A stretch of 64,000 nucleotides of DNA from Tanypteryx hageni (taxonomy: Eukaryota > Arthropoda > Insecta > Odonata > Petaluridae): contig CM054113.1 in the NCBI GenBank assembly GCA_028673005.1, forward strand, positions 175,071,956 through 175,135,955, written 5' to 3'. Under the pieces are notes generated by a model. The model did no database searches. It saw only the letters and a program-made list of their open reading frames with translations, and was not told the origin of the DNA. The translations under genes and the position numbers were made by a program. Shown here in pieces: positions 1 to 12,516 of the stretch. Within the stretch, counting starts at the first letter, position 1, and each line of letters starts with the position of its first letter.

Positions 1-243
1 CCCTTCTCATCGCAGTGGAGCGCGAAACGTTTAAAGCTGAAGCTTACGTATTTCCCGTTCTTGCCCTGATATGGAATATAGAATGAAGAATTAAGAGGTA
101 GGGATTTAGTCCGGATTTCTTACGTTTCTACTGGCAGTTTGACTTTGGATGGGAGTAAAAGAGATCACAATTTCACGATTTTCTCGCATTCACTCGAGAT
201 CTACTAGAGCTGCTATCAAAAACGCGTCTCGCTCCGTTATTGG
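1..243. other. Left flank, no gene seen
   Basis: This stretch holds no recognisable gene or repeat end. Its only value is as the flank of the hAT insertion that begins just downstream. Confidence 0.5.
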
Positions 244-251
244 CTCTAGGC

Positions 252-2803
252 TAGTGGTTCTCAACCTGTGTGCCGCGAGACTTTGAAGAGAAAATTGCAA
301 ATCTGCGCATCTTCCACCGGTTATATACACAGTTTTAACAAAGAACCTAATGCACAGTATTAAGACTAGTTGAATCCAGTCCAAAAGTATCACTGCTTTG
401 GAAGGCGCGTAAACAGTAAGCATGGCAACAACGTTGTCAGCATTGTCATAGTAACTGAATCCCTTGTGCATGAGTCATAGACTAGTATTTATCAAATGGA
501 AAAATTGTAAGTCACCTTTATTCATAAAATTTTGAAACTGACCAGCTATTCATTGCATTACCTCTCAAATACCCATTGCGCGTAGGCCAGAGGGAATCAG
601 CAGGTAGTATTAAAAAAAGTCATAGACAGCTAACTGATTGGCTCTCGTTACTCTCTGTCTCTACGATGACGTAGCATGCTCCGCCTGCTTGTGTAGGATA
701 CTGCGATATTTGTGGTTTCGTCCTATTATCTTTGCTAAAAATGATAAAAGTTGGGCCCATAAAAATGGACAGATTTATTAAAAGAAAACGTAAGAGTGAA
801 AAATATGAAGAACATATTAAGGAAAACCAAGTACAAGCGGGACCAAGCCAAATAAGATTTCTAAGGTTTCTCGCAAGTCTAGGCTTTTCTTGGTGTGGAG
901 ATAAAGATTGTCCTGTTCCAATGTGTGTTGTGTGCGGTGAAAAACAATCAAACGAAGCCATGGTTCCCAGCCAATTGAAGCGACATTTCATCACAAAAAA
1001 TGCACAATTTGAAGGAAAAGATTTGAACTATTTCAAAAGGTTGATGTAACTGCATTCTAAATAAACGAGTTACTTCGAAAAAAATCTGAAAGTGTCTGAT
1101 AGAGTTCAAGTTGTTTCTTATCAGGTAGCAGAAATCATAACTCTAAAAATGAAGCCCCACACTATGGCTGAGTCACTTATTTTGCCTGCGTGCTGTGCGA
1201 TAGTTGGGACAATGCTCGGTGATGAAGCGAGACAAGGAATTGCCAAAATTCCGCTTTCTAATTATACAATTCGAAGGTTAGAATATGTCATATAACATAG
1301 AGGAAAATGTTTCTAATAAGCTTAAATAAAATCTTAGAATTTGCTTTGCATGTTGACAAAACAACCGATATCAGCGGCAAAGCCCAACTATTAGCATTTG
1401 TTTTCTTCATTCATGAAAATGAAATAATTAGTCAATTTTGGTGCTGCAGAGAACTCCCAGAACACACAAGAGGTCAAGATATATTCGATACTTGCGAATA
1501 CTTAGAACGTATGGAAATTTCATGGAAGTCATGTGCAGGAATTTGTATCGACGGTGCTCAATCCATGTTGGGATCTTTCAAATGCTTCGTCTAACTTGTA
1601 AAACAACAGAATCCAACTACAGTAACTACCCATTGTTTTTTGCATAGGGAAGTTCTTTTTAGAAAGACATTAGGAGCTGACTTGAAGTCCGTATTAGACC
1701 AAGATGTCGGGATGGTTAATTTTGTGAAATCAAGATCTCTAAGATCTCTTCAAACAGCTTTGTAATGCTATGGATTCGCAGTACGAATATTTAGTTTTAC
1801 ACACAGAAATAAGATGACTGTCAAGGGGAAGAGTGTTGGCTCGTGAATACGAACTTAAAGAAGAGATGTTACTATTTTATGAAACGGGGAAACAGTGATT
1901 TTTGTGAATATCTTAGCTGTAAACTTTGGTGCGCCATATTAGCATATTTGGCAGAAATATTTAGGCATCTAAATAGTGTGAGCACCAGCATGGAAGGGCG
2001 GATTTAAAACATTCTGACTTCTACGGATAAGCTACTGGCATTGCAGAGAAAAATAGTCATCTGGAAAAAGAGAGCTAAAGAAGGTAATCTTGAAATGTTT
2101 CCTCTGATTCCAAAAACCCGTACAAAAGAAATTGTTGCTCTCGTGGTGGAGTATTTAGCAATTCTAGAGCACAATATCGAGCGTTACTTTCCATCCTTGA
2201 TTACAGAGAAATACGACTGGGTAAGGAACTTATTCACACCAGTGTCAACTGACTTATGCGTTTTTACTCTCTCCGAAGAAGAAGAGTTAGCTTCTCTTTT
2301 AACTGATCGCACTCTGAAAATCAAGTACGCCGAATTGCCTCTGGATATCTTCTGGATTTCTGTAGAGAAGGATATTCAGAAATTGCGAAAAAAGCTTTGG
2401 CAGTTTTGTTGCAGTTTTATACTTCCTATCTGTGTGAGTTGTGGTTCTCTACACTTACAAACATTGAATGCAGAAAAAGGGAACGGTTCAACTACGTTGA
2501 AGATGAAATGAGGGTTTGCTTATCACGGATACGTCCTAATATCAGTGCAATCATTAAAAAACGCTAAGCTCAAGTGTCACATTAGGTAAGATTTTAAAAT
2601 ATATTTTTTAACAAAACTTCATCATTTGTTCTGTTTTACGATACCATAGCTTAATTTGGTCGATAACATATACAACATAATATAAAAAATATATGTATTT
2701 TTATGATAACTCCTAGTTCTTAATTAAAATCTAATTCCGGTGTGCCGCGAAAAAAATGAATATCCAAAGTGTGCTGCGAGCACCAAAAGGTTTAGAACCA
2801 CTG
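252..2803 (+). mobile_element. hAT DNA transposon (ZBED5/SCAND3-like), complete ends
   Basis: The ends are near-matching inverted repeats: TAGTGGTTCTCAACC on the left, and CAGTGGTTCTAAACC when the right end is read in reverse complement. The element is flanked by an exact 8-bp duplication CTCTAGGC at 244-251 and 2804-2811, the hallmark length for hAT transposases. Subterminal GTGCCGCG/GTGCTGCG motifs lie at both ends. The 2552-bp length suits an autonomous copy, but the enclosed transposase is broken. A degenerate end of a related element lies near 60903. Confidence 0.9.
765..2511 (+). pseudogene. hAT transposase of ZBED5/SCAND3/FAM200 type, broken
   Basis: The reading moves through at least four frames. 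The first block (ATG at 765) has a basic N-terminus MDRFIKRKRK followed by a BED-type finger with CVVCGE and a histidine in LKRHF. The second block (1092-1295) has the family signature around MAESLILPACC and IPLSNYTIRR. The third (1307-1594) has the first catalytic acidic region HVDKTTDISGKAQLL and the CIDGAQSMLG motif. Relics with several stops bridge 1620-2040, and 2041-2511 gives the C-terminal part. This family normally has one uninterrupted frame of about 500-700 codons, so this copy is dead. Such transposases bind their own terminal repeats and excise and reinsert the element. Domain assignment is from remembered family motifs; the frameshifts are seen directly. Confidence 0.85.
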
Positions 2804-2811
2804 CTCTAGGC

Positions 2812-5800
2812 TTTACATAACCGCCCACCGCAAAATAAAGCTTTCTGCTTCGGTAATTATTAGGCAACAGTTCCATAAATTGCCATATTACTGTTTTATA
2901 CTATCATTTAACACTCAAACACAAAAGAGTGATCTGCCCCACTAACGATGAGGTTGGAATTGATGGCCGCATGATGTAAATTGTATGGCTAGGTTAGTAA
3001 ATGCATTTACAAGTCGCCAAAAGCGATTGGCAAGGAATGCCATCGCGCCATATTTGCATTACATTATATCTGTGTCTGTCTATCTCATCGCATTTGGGGG
3101 ACGAGGAACAGTAGTACTTGTCGCTTCTAGCAATTAAAATACTTCTAGAAACACGATAGGTTTATAAAAATTTCCCGTTCCCTCAGCCTGTAGATTTTTC
3201 CCCCTAGAGTGGTGCGCCCCATAATCTTTGAAGACTTCAGCATAAAGTCATTTCAGTGCAACACCACGAATGATACCATCGAGGAAATAAGGTGACATAA
3301 TGCTTGAGTAATTTAAAGATACAAGCTTCCTTCTGTGAAATTAGATAGTTGAAGTAAGAACCAACAATAAAAAACAAACAAAAATAAAATCTTTTGTTTC
3401 ACAAGAAGGAGAAAACAAGGATAATGCCTCAGACTATTTGTCCATTATAGAGAATTTTGTTGTCATGTTTTCAATTCATTACTATTTATTTACATAACTT
3501 AAGTTTGCATATCAGCCTAGAATATGATAATTTCACTTAAATAGGCCTTCAAGGTAGAGCAGCGCTCAGAAAATTTCCGAATTTTAGAAAATCCTCCAAA
3601 CTGTAAAAATGAAATGTAAATTAATCAGGACTCCAAAATCTTTTATAACGGATAAGTAGTCTGAAATATTTTTCTTGTTTTCTCCTTTTAAGGGCTATTT
3701 TTGATTTTTTAAAAATTCATACTTGTTTTCATCTTTCAAATGCCATATTGAGTTATATTAAATGTAAAAATAATAACCAAAACATTTAAAAAAACGGTCT
3801 ACCCCGAAAAAATATATATCAGAAGAACGCATATAAAAAGTTTTATAATGATTTGAAAGATTTTATAAAAATTCTTATACACAGCAAAATATTCTGACTC
3901 GCAGAGGAAGAAAAAATGAGGAAAATTTTCAAACTGACTGGGATTACGAAACTTGAAATACCGATTGCCGGGAGCATGCAATCTTGCAATCAATGCATAG
4001 CTTGTAGTTTACAAATGGAAAGTTGCAGTACATTACAAACTAAACAGAACAAGTGATCAATTAAATGAACAGTTAAACTGCCAAAAAAATGAAGTGATCA
4101 ATTAAATGAGGCATGTTCAATCACCTGTTTACGTAATTCCTACTTCTATTGTACAACAAACTAGTTTTTTCCCGTAAACAACAGAAGTGAAGCGGTGCAG
4201 CTTGAAAATTAAACTGTTTTGCCAATTCGTGCAAAATCCAGATTTTCGTCGTTTTTGACATAATTACTCGCTTAAACGCCTAACAAAGGAAGGAAAATTA
4301 ACAAAATGAGTAAGAAAATAAACTAAATACTTTTTTAAACCGAAAAATTGCCGGTTTTTCATGGTTAAACAATAGACCTCGCGTTTTCATCGAAACTTCC
4401 GAGTTTCTTCCGCCGAATTCATATTTGAACGGCCAAATCTCGCAGTCTATTCGCTGAAATCACACGAAAATTTATCCGTAGCTTTCGCAGGTGTTCCATA
4501 AGCCACACATACCATTAAAAGGAACATGTAGATCAATTCATTGCTGTTAAAAATTAAATAAAACCGAACGAGGCTCTCACATTCTGCATCAGTGCACGAA
4601 AGTTTCACTCTCTTGCTAACTTACGTACTACTAGGAATAGGTGGGTAGAAAATTTCTTATGTAATCCTTTTATCCTATCTTAGGCTTTGAAAATATTTCT
4701 GTTAAAACCCTGGTGTTTGATATTTAATTGACTCAACTTGTTGAATAAATTGGCAAGGTAAGCCAGCCAGCATAGCCAAGTGTCGTCTTGAAAAAACTTC
4801 CCATATCAGATTTCATTTCTGAAAGGAATCATTCAACTTCACATCTTAATTCAAACAAACGAGTCAGAACTCATCCACGAGATAACCACCATACCTCTGC
4901 ATGAAATAGAACATATTATAAAAAATATAGTATAGCAATCCTACCAGTGTTAATCGATCCCTCGATAGAATCAAGATTGTACCAGCGATGTTCAGCATAA
5001 ACTAAAACCATCAATTATCAAATCGATGAGAAGCAGGAACCGTTGCTCGTCGACATATCGAACTGAGAATTTTTTTGGTTCCTTCTGCCCCAGAAAAGGT
5101 CATTTATTTGTGTGAGCTTTTAATGGTAATTATTTTCCTTAAATGCCGGAAAGTTTAAAGTAACCATTCTATGTCTGTATCCCGCAGGATACTTCTATAT
5201 TTACATGCATTTACGCCAAGAGTTTTCAACCGTGGGCACGCAAAAATGTAAAAAATTATAATTTTTCTTCTTCAGCTTTCGTGCATGACCTAGGAATCAA
5301 AGGCAGTTAATTACGATTATGAATAACGTTCCAAAAAGTTTTAGGGACGTTTTTACAGTGAAAAGAGAGTTGGAATTGAAAATTATTTCTTGTATCACGG
5401 CAAATAATTGATATATCTGTAGATATTTTTTCGCCAAAGATGTCGCGCACGATCGTTAACTGTATTAAAAACAGAAATTTATTACACCGAACTACATTAC
5501 TCACATTTATAAACATCAGTCATGAATTTCGAAACAAAAAAATCGTTCATATGCTATATATGTATCATTTTAAAATTTGCCTGGGGTAGGCGAGTATTAT
5601 AAAAAATATGCTCCAAGTGGATACGTCGCCAAAAATATGTTAAAAACGCCAGATCTACATATTATCCTGAATTTTACCCAACTGGTAGCTGGCAGGGGTT
5701 GAATTAGTTAGTTTCATTTGTAGCTCGGAAAGCCGCTAAACGTGTATGATTACTAAAGACTTCTTCACATTTATAGAATTAAACTTCTGCTTAATATAAT

Positions 5801-6060
5801 CATGTATGCATATACATGGTAGATCATCAAAGATTCTAAATAAAACCACATTTATCAGAAAAAGATGCTTTTGATCGTAAAACTAGAATCGCTTATGTAT
5901 TTTTCTTCTGTTATTGCTTTATATTAATAATTTAGTGTACGCTAATGTATAATGCCAAAGAACTAGACTTCCTTTGTCCTCTGTCCGGCCTAAGTTAGAT
6001 TTTGCCGGTTGAGTGAATTTCGAAGAATGACGAAGTAAAAAAGGTTGTGTTTATTGCTTC
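2812..6060. other. AT-rich sequence without a gene
   Basis: No coding signature, RNA gene or transposon end could be supported over these 3.2 kb. A small oddity is an 18-bp direct repeat, AAGTGATCAATTAAATGA, at 4051-4068 and again at 4092-4109. Confidence 0.5.
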
Positions 6061-6084
6061 CATTATATTCTGTTAAATTCGTCC

Positions 6085-6722
6085 ACGCATGCGCACTCTC
6101 GGTACTTTTTTTTAACCCGCGCGAAAGAGGGCGGTGAAAAATTCGAGCAGGCACTTTCCTGATTTTACTTTTCTCACTTAAGAGGCGTACCTCATTTCTC
6201 TAACTCAACCCGCTTCGTCTATTTCTCTCTAGACTTTCCTCTACGTTTCATCATCCTCCCCGTGGATCCTCTCCTCTCACGTCTGGGTGATTCCAAACCG
6301 CACTATCCCGCGTTTTTCCTGTTCCTGAAACATTCCAGAAAAGACTCCTTCCTTTCCGAAGAATCGTGTTTTCCTAAGGACCTTGATGAGCGCCGTTTTG
6401 GACCTCATTGCTTAGATAAGAAAAGTGACTCGGCGTTATTAACGGATTTGTATGGCATGGAGTGACGAGGTCCCTATTAATTTCCTTCTTCCTCCCTGTA
6501 GATAGCCGCCGTTTCACTAATAACGAAGAAGATCCGGGGCCGTTATTTAGCACGTCCTTCCGGGATTAATCAACGCATCCACATAGTACGACGTAAGTCG
6601 CCGGGTATAGGTGAGTAATGGTCAGGAGTAAGAGAGCCTTTGAACCCCCATTTCCCGCCGAACGTAACCATCACGCGGCGACTGGAGATGCCGTAATTAC
6701 GATTGTCGTTTTCCCGCCTTAA
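6085..6722. promoter_or_regulatory. Possible CpG-rich regulatory patch
   Basis: The base composition becomes locally GC-richer. An NRF-1/Ewg-like site ACGCATGCGCA lies at 6085-6095. E2F-like motifs occur near 6113 (CGCGCGAAA), 6651 (TTTCCCGCC) and 6712 (TTTCCCGCC). Such clusters are common near housekeeping promoters. No transcription start or coding exon can be seen, so this is only a candidate. Confidence 0.2.
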
Positions 6723-7859
6723 CTTTTCCGGTAGCTTTTCCTGATCGTCGCAGTCCTTCCAGAAAATTCGCTTGCCCCATAGCTACGATGTCACGAAATA
6801 ATTAAATACCCGAACTTCGTATTTCATGTGGGAAAATAGGGTCCCATGAGTCTGAGAAAGGTTGCGTGATTTCAGGCTGGGTAACGTGAGGGTATGAGAG
6901 GAAAGTGAATCCCCGCTACTTTTACTGCAATACACTTTTGGCGGATTTCAGGGCTGATGACGTAAAACTTACGTAAAGATTGGACATTGTGCCGCAGATC
7001 GCTAATGATATCCCTAAATGTAAGGAAATTAATATCTATTAATCGCACGCATCCTTTTTACGGTGAAAAAGCGACGAATAAAATTCATAGTTCGATTTGT
7101 GGACGAGAGACTTACTTAGTTTCCCTGCTTGCAAGGCAGTAATGTAAATGTATAACGAAAGCTTGAGTCACAGGTCTTCGAAAAAAAGGAAGTGAATTGG
7201 AAGGAGAAAACAACAAATTAGTAACTCCGATGACTGCCGTTATTAACACTACTAGCAGTCCATTGCATCTACGCTTGCAATTAATTTGTATTAATCTTAC
7301 CAAATCATTTTAGTGGTACACGCGCAAATTTTGTTAAGTCAGTCAGAAGCCTGCGCATTAAAAAAATTAACTTTAAAAAGTAAAATAACGTTACATAGTC
7401 TACCCCTTACGAAAAAGATAATATTCCAGTATTAAAATAAAGAAAGGAGATTTTTTCTTTTAGTGAGTCGTTTAAAACGCCCTCAGTCCACACGCAGTTT
7501 ACTGAATGATAATTATCTGCAATTATTTACGTTGCAATCTATTACGTTATTTTATAGTTTTATTCGTCGAATAAAGCAAAAACTGAGAAAATTGGTCCAT
7601 ATTTACGTATTTTGATGAATGAAAGAAAACAATCTTGCACCTTGAAAAAACGAAAATCCCGTGTTATGGGAAGTCGGGACTTTTTCCGAGATATTTGATT
7701 TTTTTAGGGACCACTCCATGGGGGTTTAGCGATTGTGAAAGTTTCAGTTCTTAATTCCATTGTGAAATGTCCAAAATTATCGTGACAGACGGACACATGA
7801 GAATTATTATATAAGGATTTTTTTCTTGATCCATCCCCTATACGCTACAAATTGACGGT
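6723..7859. other. Anonymous sequence
   Basis: Nothing recognisable was found; the open frames are short and without family motifs. Confidence 0.4.
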
Positions 7860-7867
7860 AATACAGG

Positions 7868-8144
7868 CAGGACCGCCAAGAGCGGACATGGACCCTGGGG
7901 AAGGGTTGGCATATGACCCCCTGTAATAATTAACATTTCTACATACTAACCGTATACATACTGCATTTTTGCATTTAAGTTAAACACTGTTGGGGTTGGC
8001 AAGACGGCAAAAATTATCTCTATAAAATTGATGTTTATCACATATTTTTTCTACTTGACCAATTAATTGGTTAATATTTATAAATTTCATATCCTCTTCC
8101 GGACCGTCCAGAGCTCCGGTATCCCCACCCTCTTGGTGGTCCTG
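7868..8144. mobile_element. Non-autonomous hAT element (MITE), 277 bp
   Basis: The left end is CAGGACCGCCAAGAG and the right end, reverse complemented, is CAGGACCACCAAGAG. An exact 8-bp target duplication AATACAGG flanks it at 7860-7867 and 8145-8152. There is no transposase, so the element must have been moved by a related autonomous hAT element. Confidence 0.88.
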
Positions 8145-8152
8145 AATACAGG

Positions 8153-10062
8153 TATACCTCACCATTCGTGGGAGTTACCTTCTTGGGAGCCCAGCCATCT
8201 GCAAAACCGCGATCGGCAAGAAATTAAAGTAAAATGGGGAAAAAGTAGTTTGGCTCCCACATTTGCGAGAATAAATTGCATTGCAAATTATTTTACCGTG
8301 AAAAATAGAAACAAATAGACATAGAGTGTAAGAAAAAGAGAAAAATCGAGCATAAGTGAGAGAGAAAAAGTCAAAAGGCAAGAAAAGGACAAAATTTTAT
8401 ATAATTCGCCATAGATGATGTATCTGGCAAATTTTAAAATTTTGGATACGGAGATGTTTGAGATACGTATTAGTTGGATATAGAAAATGAAGAGGCTGTG
8501 ATCTGAAGCTGCCTTCCTTTTGTTTTTAATTTTAAAAATAGATTTCTACACATGGAGCTTCGGCAGAATCAATGCGTCTGCTGAAGGTGATATTCCATTC
8601 CATGAATTGGTCAATCTCCATTACTATCTCTTATAGTTCGGCTACCCTATTAACGATCTCCGCTAAGGTCTTCGCTATCAACTGTTGTTTTATTGATTCT
8701 ATTTATTCGCCCTCGTGCATTCGTCGGCGAAATATTCTCCCGGCAGATTTTCGTTGAAATCCCAGCCTCACTCTCCAAAGAAGACAGACCCATATGTATA
8801 AATGGATGGGATATCTTTCGGTCTGTCTCGCACTGATCGTCTCTTTTGCATTGATGCTCCTGCAATGGCCTCCCCCGTGATTTTCCACCGCAAAAGAGCG
8901 AAAATCCCCTGAAAAGTAAAAACAGGTGACTTTTGGGATCACCACGAAAAAGCAAAACTGCGAGGTATCTTATTCTACGAATTATTGAGATCAACGTAAG
9001 GAGATTCGATCTTCTTGGTCACCGAAGTGGTTACGGTGTCCTTTCGTCCCCGCCGAAATTGTCGGGAGTATTTCGATACGTTACACTCTCTTCTATCCAC
9101 CAGTTTGGTCAATTGCAGATGCAGACGTAAATCGGACCACAAATCTCCCGCGCTCACCTTATTTCTATTCTTATATCGTGAGAAACTTTTTCCTACAACT
9201 ATTAAGAGGTCGCAATCGAAGAAGCAAGGCTCTTGAGCGCAGTTCTGAATAGCTCTTTTACCCACCAATCTGGTGAAATGCGATGTAAAATGCAGATGTA
9301 CATGATGCCATACGCCGGTTCGTATAAACTTAAATGTGGATGCATATATGAGAAAACGTCACTTGTAGTGAGTCTTAACATTAAAAAACAATGAATAAAT
9401 GTAGCACTTAATTCATGAAGTGGATAGTGGTAGTACTCGATTTATTGCATACGCGTAGTAAAGGCTTCGACTGCATTACTAATGGAAACTATAATGGAAA
9501 TGATAAGCAATAGCCAAAGAGGAAAAAGAAGAACTTTTCATAGAGTTTGGTAAGGGGAAATGTTGCAGAAAGTATACAGTTTAAGAAAATGAAGAACCCT
9601 TTGATGTAAGAAACGGTGGAAAACCTATGACGACGATGGCGAAGAACCAAGAGAAACCTGTTTTTTTAACATCAGCATCGAGATTGCATTTCCTCCTATG
9701 ACTCCCATCTCCTACATTAATCCTCCTCACGTGACCGATGACGACAACATCCCGCTCTCTGTTGCGCGTCATCCGTTTTTACTCCGTCCATCTTCTCACC
9801 TCGTACGATTTTTAAGATACGTTTCACTCGAATACTACACCGCCAGACGCGTATTCAGCATTTTCCTGTATCGCTTTGACGATCGTCGCCCGAGAATAGA
9901 CGTGGGTTCTTCAGAAAGATGTCAGGCAACCAATTATATGACCCCGGATCCCTTAAGCGTCATGCATGTTTCATCACTTGCTTTGAGTATGCACCGTCCG
10001 TCACGTACGGTGGGCATAGTCCGTCGTCCACTCACCCTCGCTCTGCCTGCGTCATCGATGAA
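8153..10062. other. GC-richer sequence, no supported gene
   Basis: Overlapping open frames of 60-124 codons occur on both strands, but none shows a protein-family motif. Their crowding on both strands reflects local base composition. No promoter, splice pattern or RNA gene can be defended. Confidence 0.4.
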
Positions 10063-10090
10063 GGTGACGTAGGTCACCGTCGGTGACGTT
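10063..10090. promoter_or_regulatory. Cluster of CRE-like half-sites with a small palindrome
   Basis: GGTGAC and GTCACC form a 6-bp inverted repeat with a 4-base gap at 10063-10078. TGACGT occurs at 10065-10070 and again at 10084-10089. The arrangement resembles bZIP/CREB half-sites, and an AGGTCA nuclear-receptor half-site overlaps at 10070-10075. No adjacent gene is visible. Confidence 0.2.
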
Positions 10091-10404
10091 TCCGGTTGGG
10101 CATTTTATAACGACTAGGCGTATCGTCGATAGGTTTTCGTCATCCTAGTGAATAATTCTTCCACGGGTCTGATTTATCAATACAGAAATGAAAATTTTGG
10201 AGCAAGAATTTCACAGTTGAGAGGTGAATATCCTCCCTGCTATAACAGAAGCCAATCATCTCATTCTGTCAATCAATGCGTAAGATTTTAAAGGATCAAT
10301 GTGAATAAATAAAAAAACGGAGGGTTCGATGTCGTTGAATCTTTCGGTAGGTATTCGGCGCGTCCACTTGCAAGTTTTAAGCCGGTTGTCATCCTTGATA
10401 AGAG

Positions 10405-10560
10405 ACTCGGTTAAGTTCTATAAAAGTTTACTTTCTCATTTGATTAACAGGCGAATGAGTGTAGGACATTTTTCATTTATATTTTAAATTTTTAAAATCG
10501 AGATACTAGCTCGGGACTTGAACGTGTCGATGTTAAAATAAACGAAAATATTTTCAGTCA
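10405..10560 (+). repeat. Dispersed repeat shared with 22230-22350 (SINE-like tail)
   Basis: This segment and 22230-22350 share diverged blocks in the same order: a CATTTGATTAACA block, a GATGAGNGTAG-type block, and GAGATACT..CTCGAGAC-type sequence. The second copy is preceded by a tRNA B-box-like GGGTTCGATTC (22208-22218), which suggests a tRNA-derived SINE family. Confidence 0.4.
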
Positions 10561-11652
10561 ACATGATTAAATTTAGAATCAGCTTAAAAATTGGTTTCGA
10601 ATACGGAAAACGAGAAATTTTCTACAATTTAATAAAGGAACTTATCGTTTACATGACCACTTCGCGCATTATTGCATCGTTCGTTATCGCCAAATGAAAG
10701 TACCCTGCAAAGGATGCTATTGGATCATACCTACATTACACTAAATCTCTGGTGGTCTGTCTTCTCACATTTGGGAAAAAGGACCAGTAGGACTTATTAT
10801 TGCCACAGAACGATTGGAAATCGTGCATCGGGAATAAAGTGATATCTTCTAGCTAAATGGAATGCTCATTCAAAAGAATGAGTTGTCCACTCTTTACATT
10901 AACCATATTTTTATTGATAAAGAATACGTACATCTATAATAATAAGACTACTTGTGCTTTACTGACTGACTTAAAACTCTTAGGCCTTCTAGAAGAGCTA
11001 AAAATCTGAAATTTGACACGTAGTAAGTCGAGTGGCTCCATCGACGAGAAAAATCGAAAATCACAACAAAGTTAATATTTAAGGGGTCTTTTTAACCCCA
11101 ATGTTCCATTTCAATACTCCAAAAGAAAAGCATGGGATTCAGTGCAAGGCTTTCTAAAAATGTATTTTTAAATGACTTAAAATTACAATGCAAATTCGGA
11201 ATAAAGAACAGTTGTCTAGCTGAAAGAACGAATTTCTTAATTTTTGAAGGCAGAATTCAAATACTTACCGAATTAGCGTAAATATCTGCTTTAAATCGGA
11301 AAGTGTGAATTTTTCCTTTTCAACAATGGAAATGAACGATACAGAAGCCATGGCAACAACCTCATTGCTTTTAAAGGGTCCTTGAATGCTTTTAATGGAA
11401 ATTAAAGACGTCATTATTGTGGAGGTTCCATAACTCGAATCTCAAGGGAAAGTAAAAATTATTCGATTTATAGAAAAATCGAGTTACGGAAATATATTTC
11501 TCGCTATATTAAAAAACATGATTGGAAAGATGTACTCCATATCGGAGAACAGATAGTTTCCAAATGCGTTCTTTGGGATTTCACATTTTCTCAATATTTT
11601 TCGCTCAGATGAGTATTTAATGAGAAGCTAGCGAGGTGCGTTGTAAAATACA
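10561..11652. other. AT-rich sequence without a gene
   Basis: No coding, RNA or terminal-repeat signature was found here. Confidence 0.4.
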
Positions 11653-12000
11653 TGTGTCCTAATGTAAAGTTGTCGTTGTTATTGTCCGATTTTAACCAAA
11701 ATTGGAATCGGTCTACAAATTTTAGCAAAACTCCCCATTACCAAATTTCATCAAAATACGTCCAGCGGTTACCGAGTTGAAACGAAGGAACATTGTAAAC
11801 TATATGTAGGTCCTCATGTAAGGTGTCCGTAATTTCTGTCCGATTTTTACCAAAATTGGAATCAGTGGACCAATTTTAGCAAAACTCCCTAATACCAAAT
11901 TTCATCAAAATATGTCCAGCGGTTTCCGAGTTTTAACATACGGACGGACGGACGGAAACGACCTCCCCTATATGCGTTCACATCGTGCAAAGAACGCATA
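11653..12000 (+). repeat. Tandem module repeat ending in (GGAC)n and a hairpin
   Basis: Two diverged direct copies of a roughly 145-bp module occupy about 11653-11792 and 11810-11958. Both contain ACCAAAATTGGAATC and AAATTTCATCAAAATA blocks followed by GTCCAGCGGTT. They are followed by a short (GGAC)n run. A perfect 9-bp stem, TATGCGTTC at 11971-11979 with GAACGCATA at 11992-12000, closes the repeat. A microsatellite-like core followed by a terminal hairpin resembles non-autonomous Helitron2/Helentron elements. Class membership is an inference. Confidence 0.5.
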
Positions 12001-12011
12001 ATAACCTACAT

Positions 12012-12350
12012 CAGGTCGGCAACCTACGGCCCGCGGGCCACGTGCGGCCCTCGAGAACGCTTTATGCGGCCCGCAAAGCTGTAACGAAAAAGTGCCCAGG
12101 AAAATTTCTCATGGGCAATTATATATTTTTTGAGTAACATTATGGTCTCAAAGCCTTTTCTGGTGAAGTTTTAACGCTAGTAAATTACGTAGACTTGATT
12201 TCGTTCATATGAAATCACAGAATCTCTAGAAAACTTCTGATTTATTCGCTCGTCCGGCCCGCCTAGGCTCTCTTGACTCCCAATGCGGCCCTCCGAAACA
12301 TTCACAACTGCAAATGTGGCCCGCCATCCAGAAAAGGTTGCCGACCCCTG
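12012..12350. mobile_element. hAT MITE with GGCCCGC-rich subtermini, 339 bp
   Basis: The left end is CAGGTCGGCAACC and the right end, reverse complemented, is CAGGGGTCGGCAACC. An exact 8-bp duplication ACCTACAT lies at 12004-12011 and 12351-12358. Subterminal GCGGCCC/GGCCCGC motifs repeat near both ends; these are likely transposase-binding repeats. It is too short to encode a transposase. Confidence 0.92.
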
Positions 12351-12516
12351 ACCTACATGGTAGAAACGAAGACGGGAAATGGGTGGTTTATATATACAAG
12401 TAGTTGGTGCTTGCATTCAGCAAGCATTTCAGTCCATATCGAAACTAACACCGTAGGATTTTGAGGGGATGCAGTGCATCAGGAATTCCATAACGTCACT
12501 AATATTTCCTGTTTTT

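Noticed and set aside
620..994. 124-codon minus-strand frame
   Set aside because: Shadow of the hAT transposase N-terminal region on the other strand.
9698..10072. 124-codon plus-strand frame
   Set aside because: Composition-driven; no recognised domain and competing frames on both strands around it.
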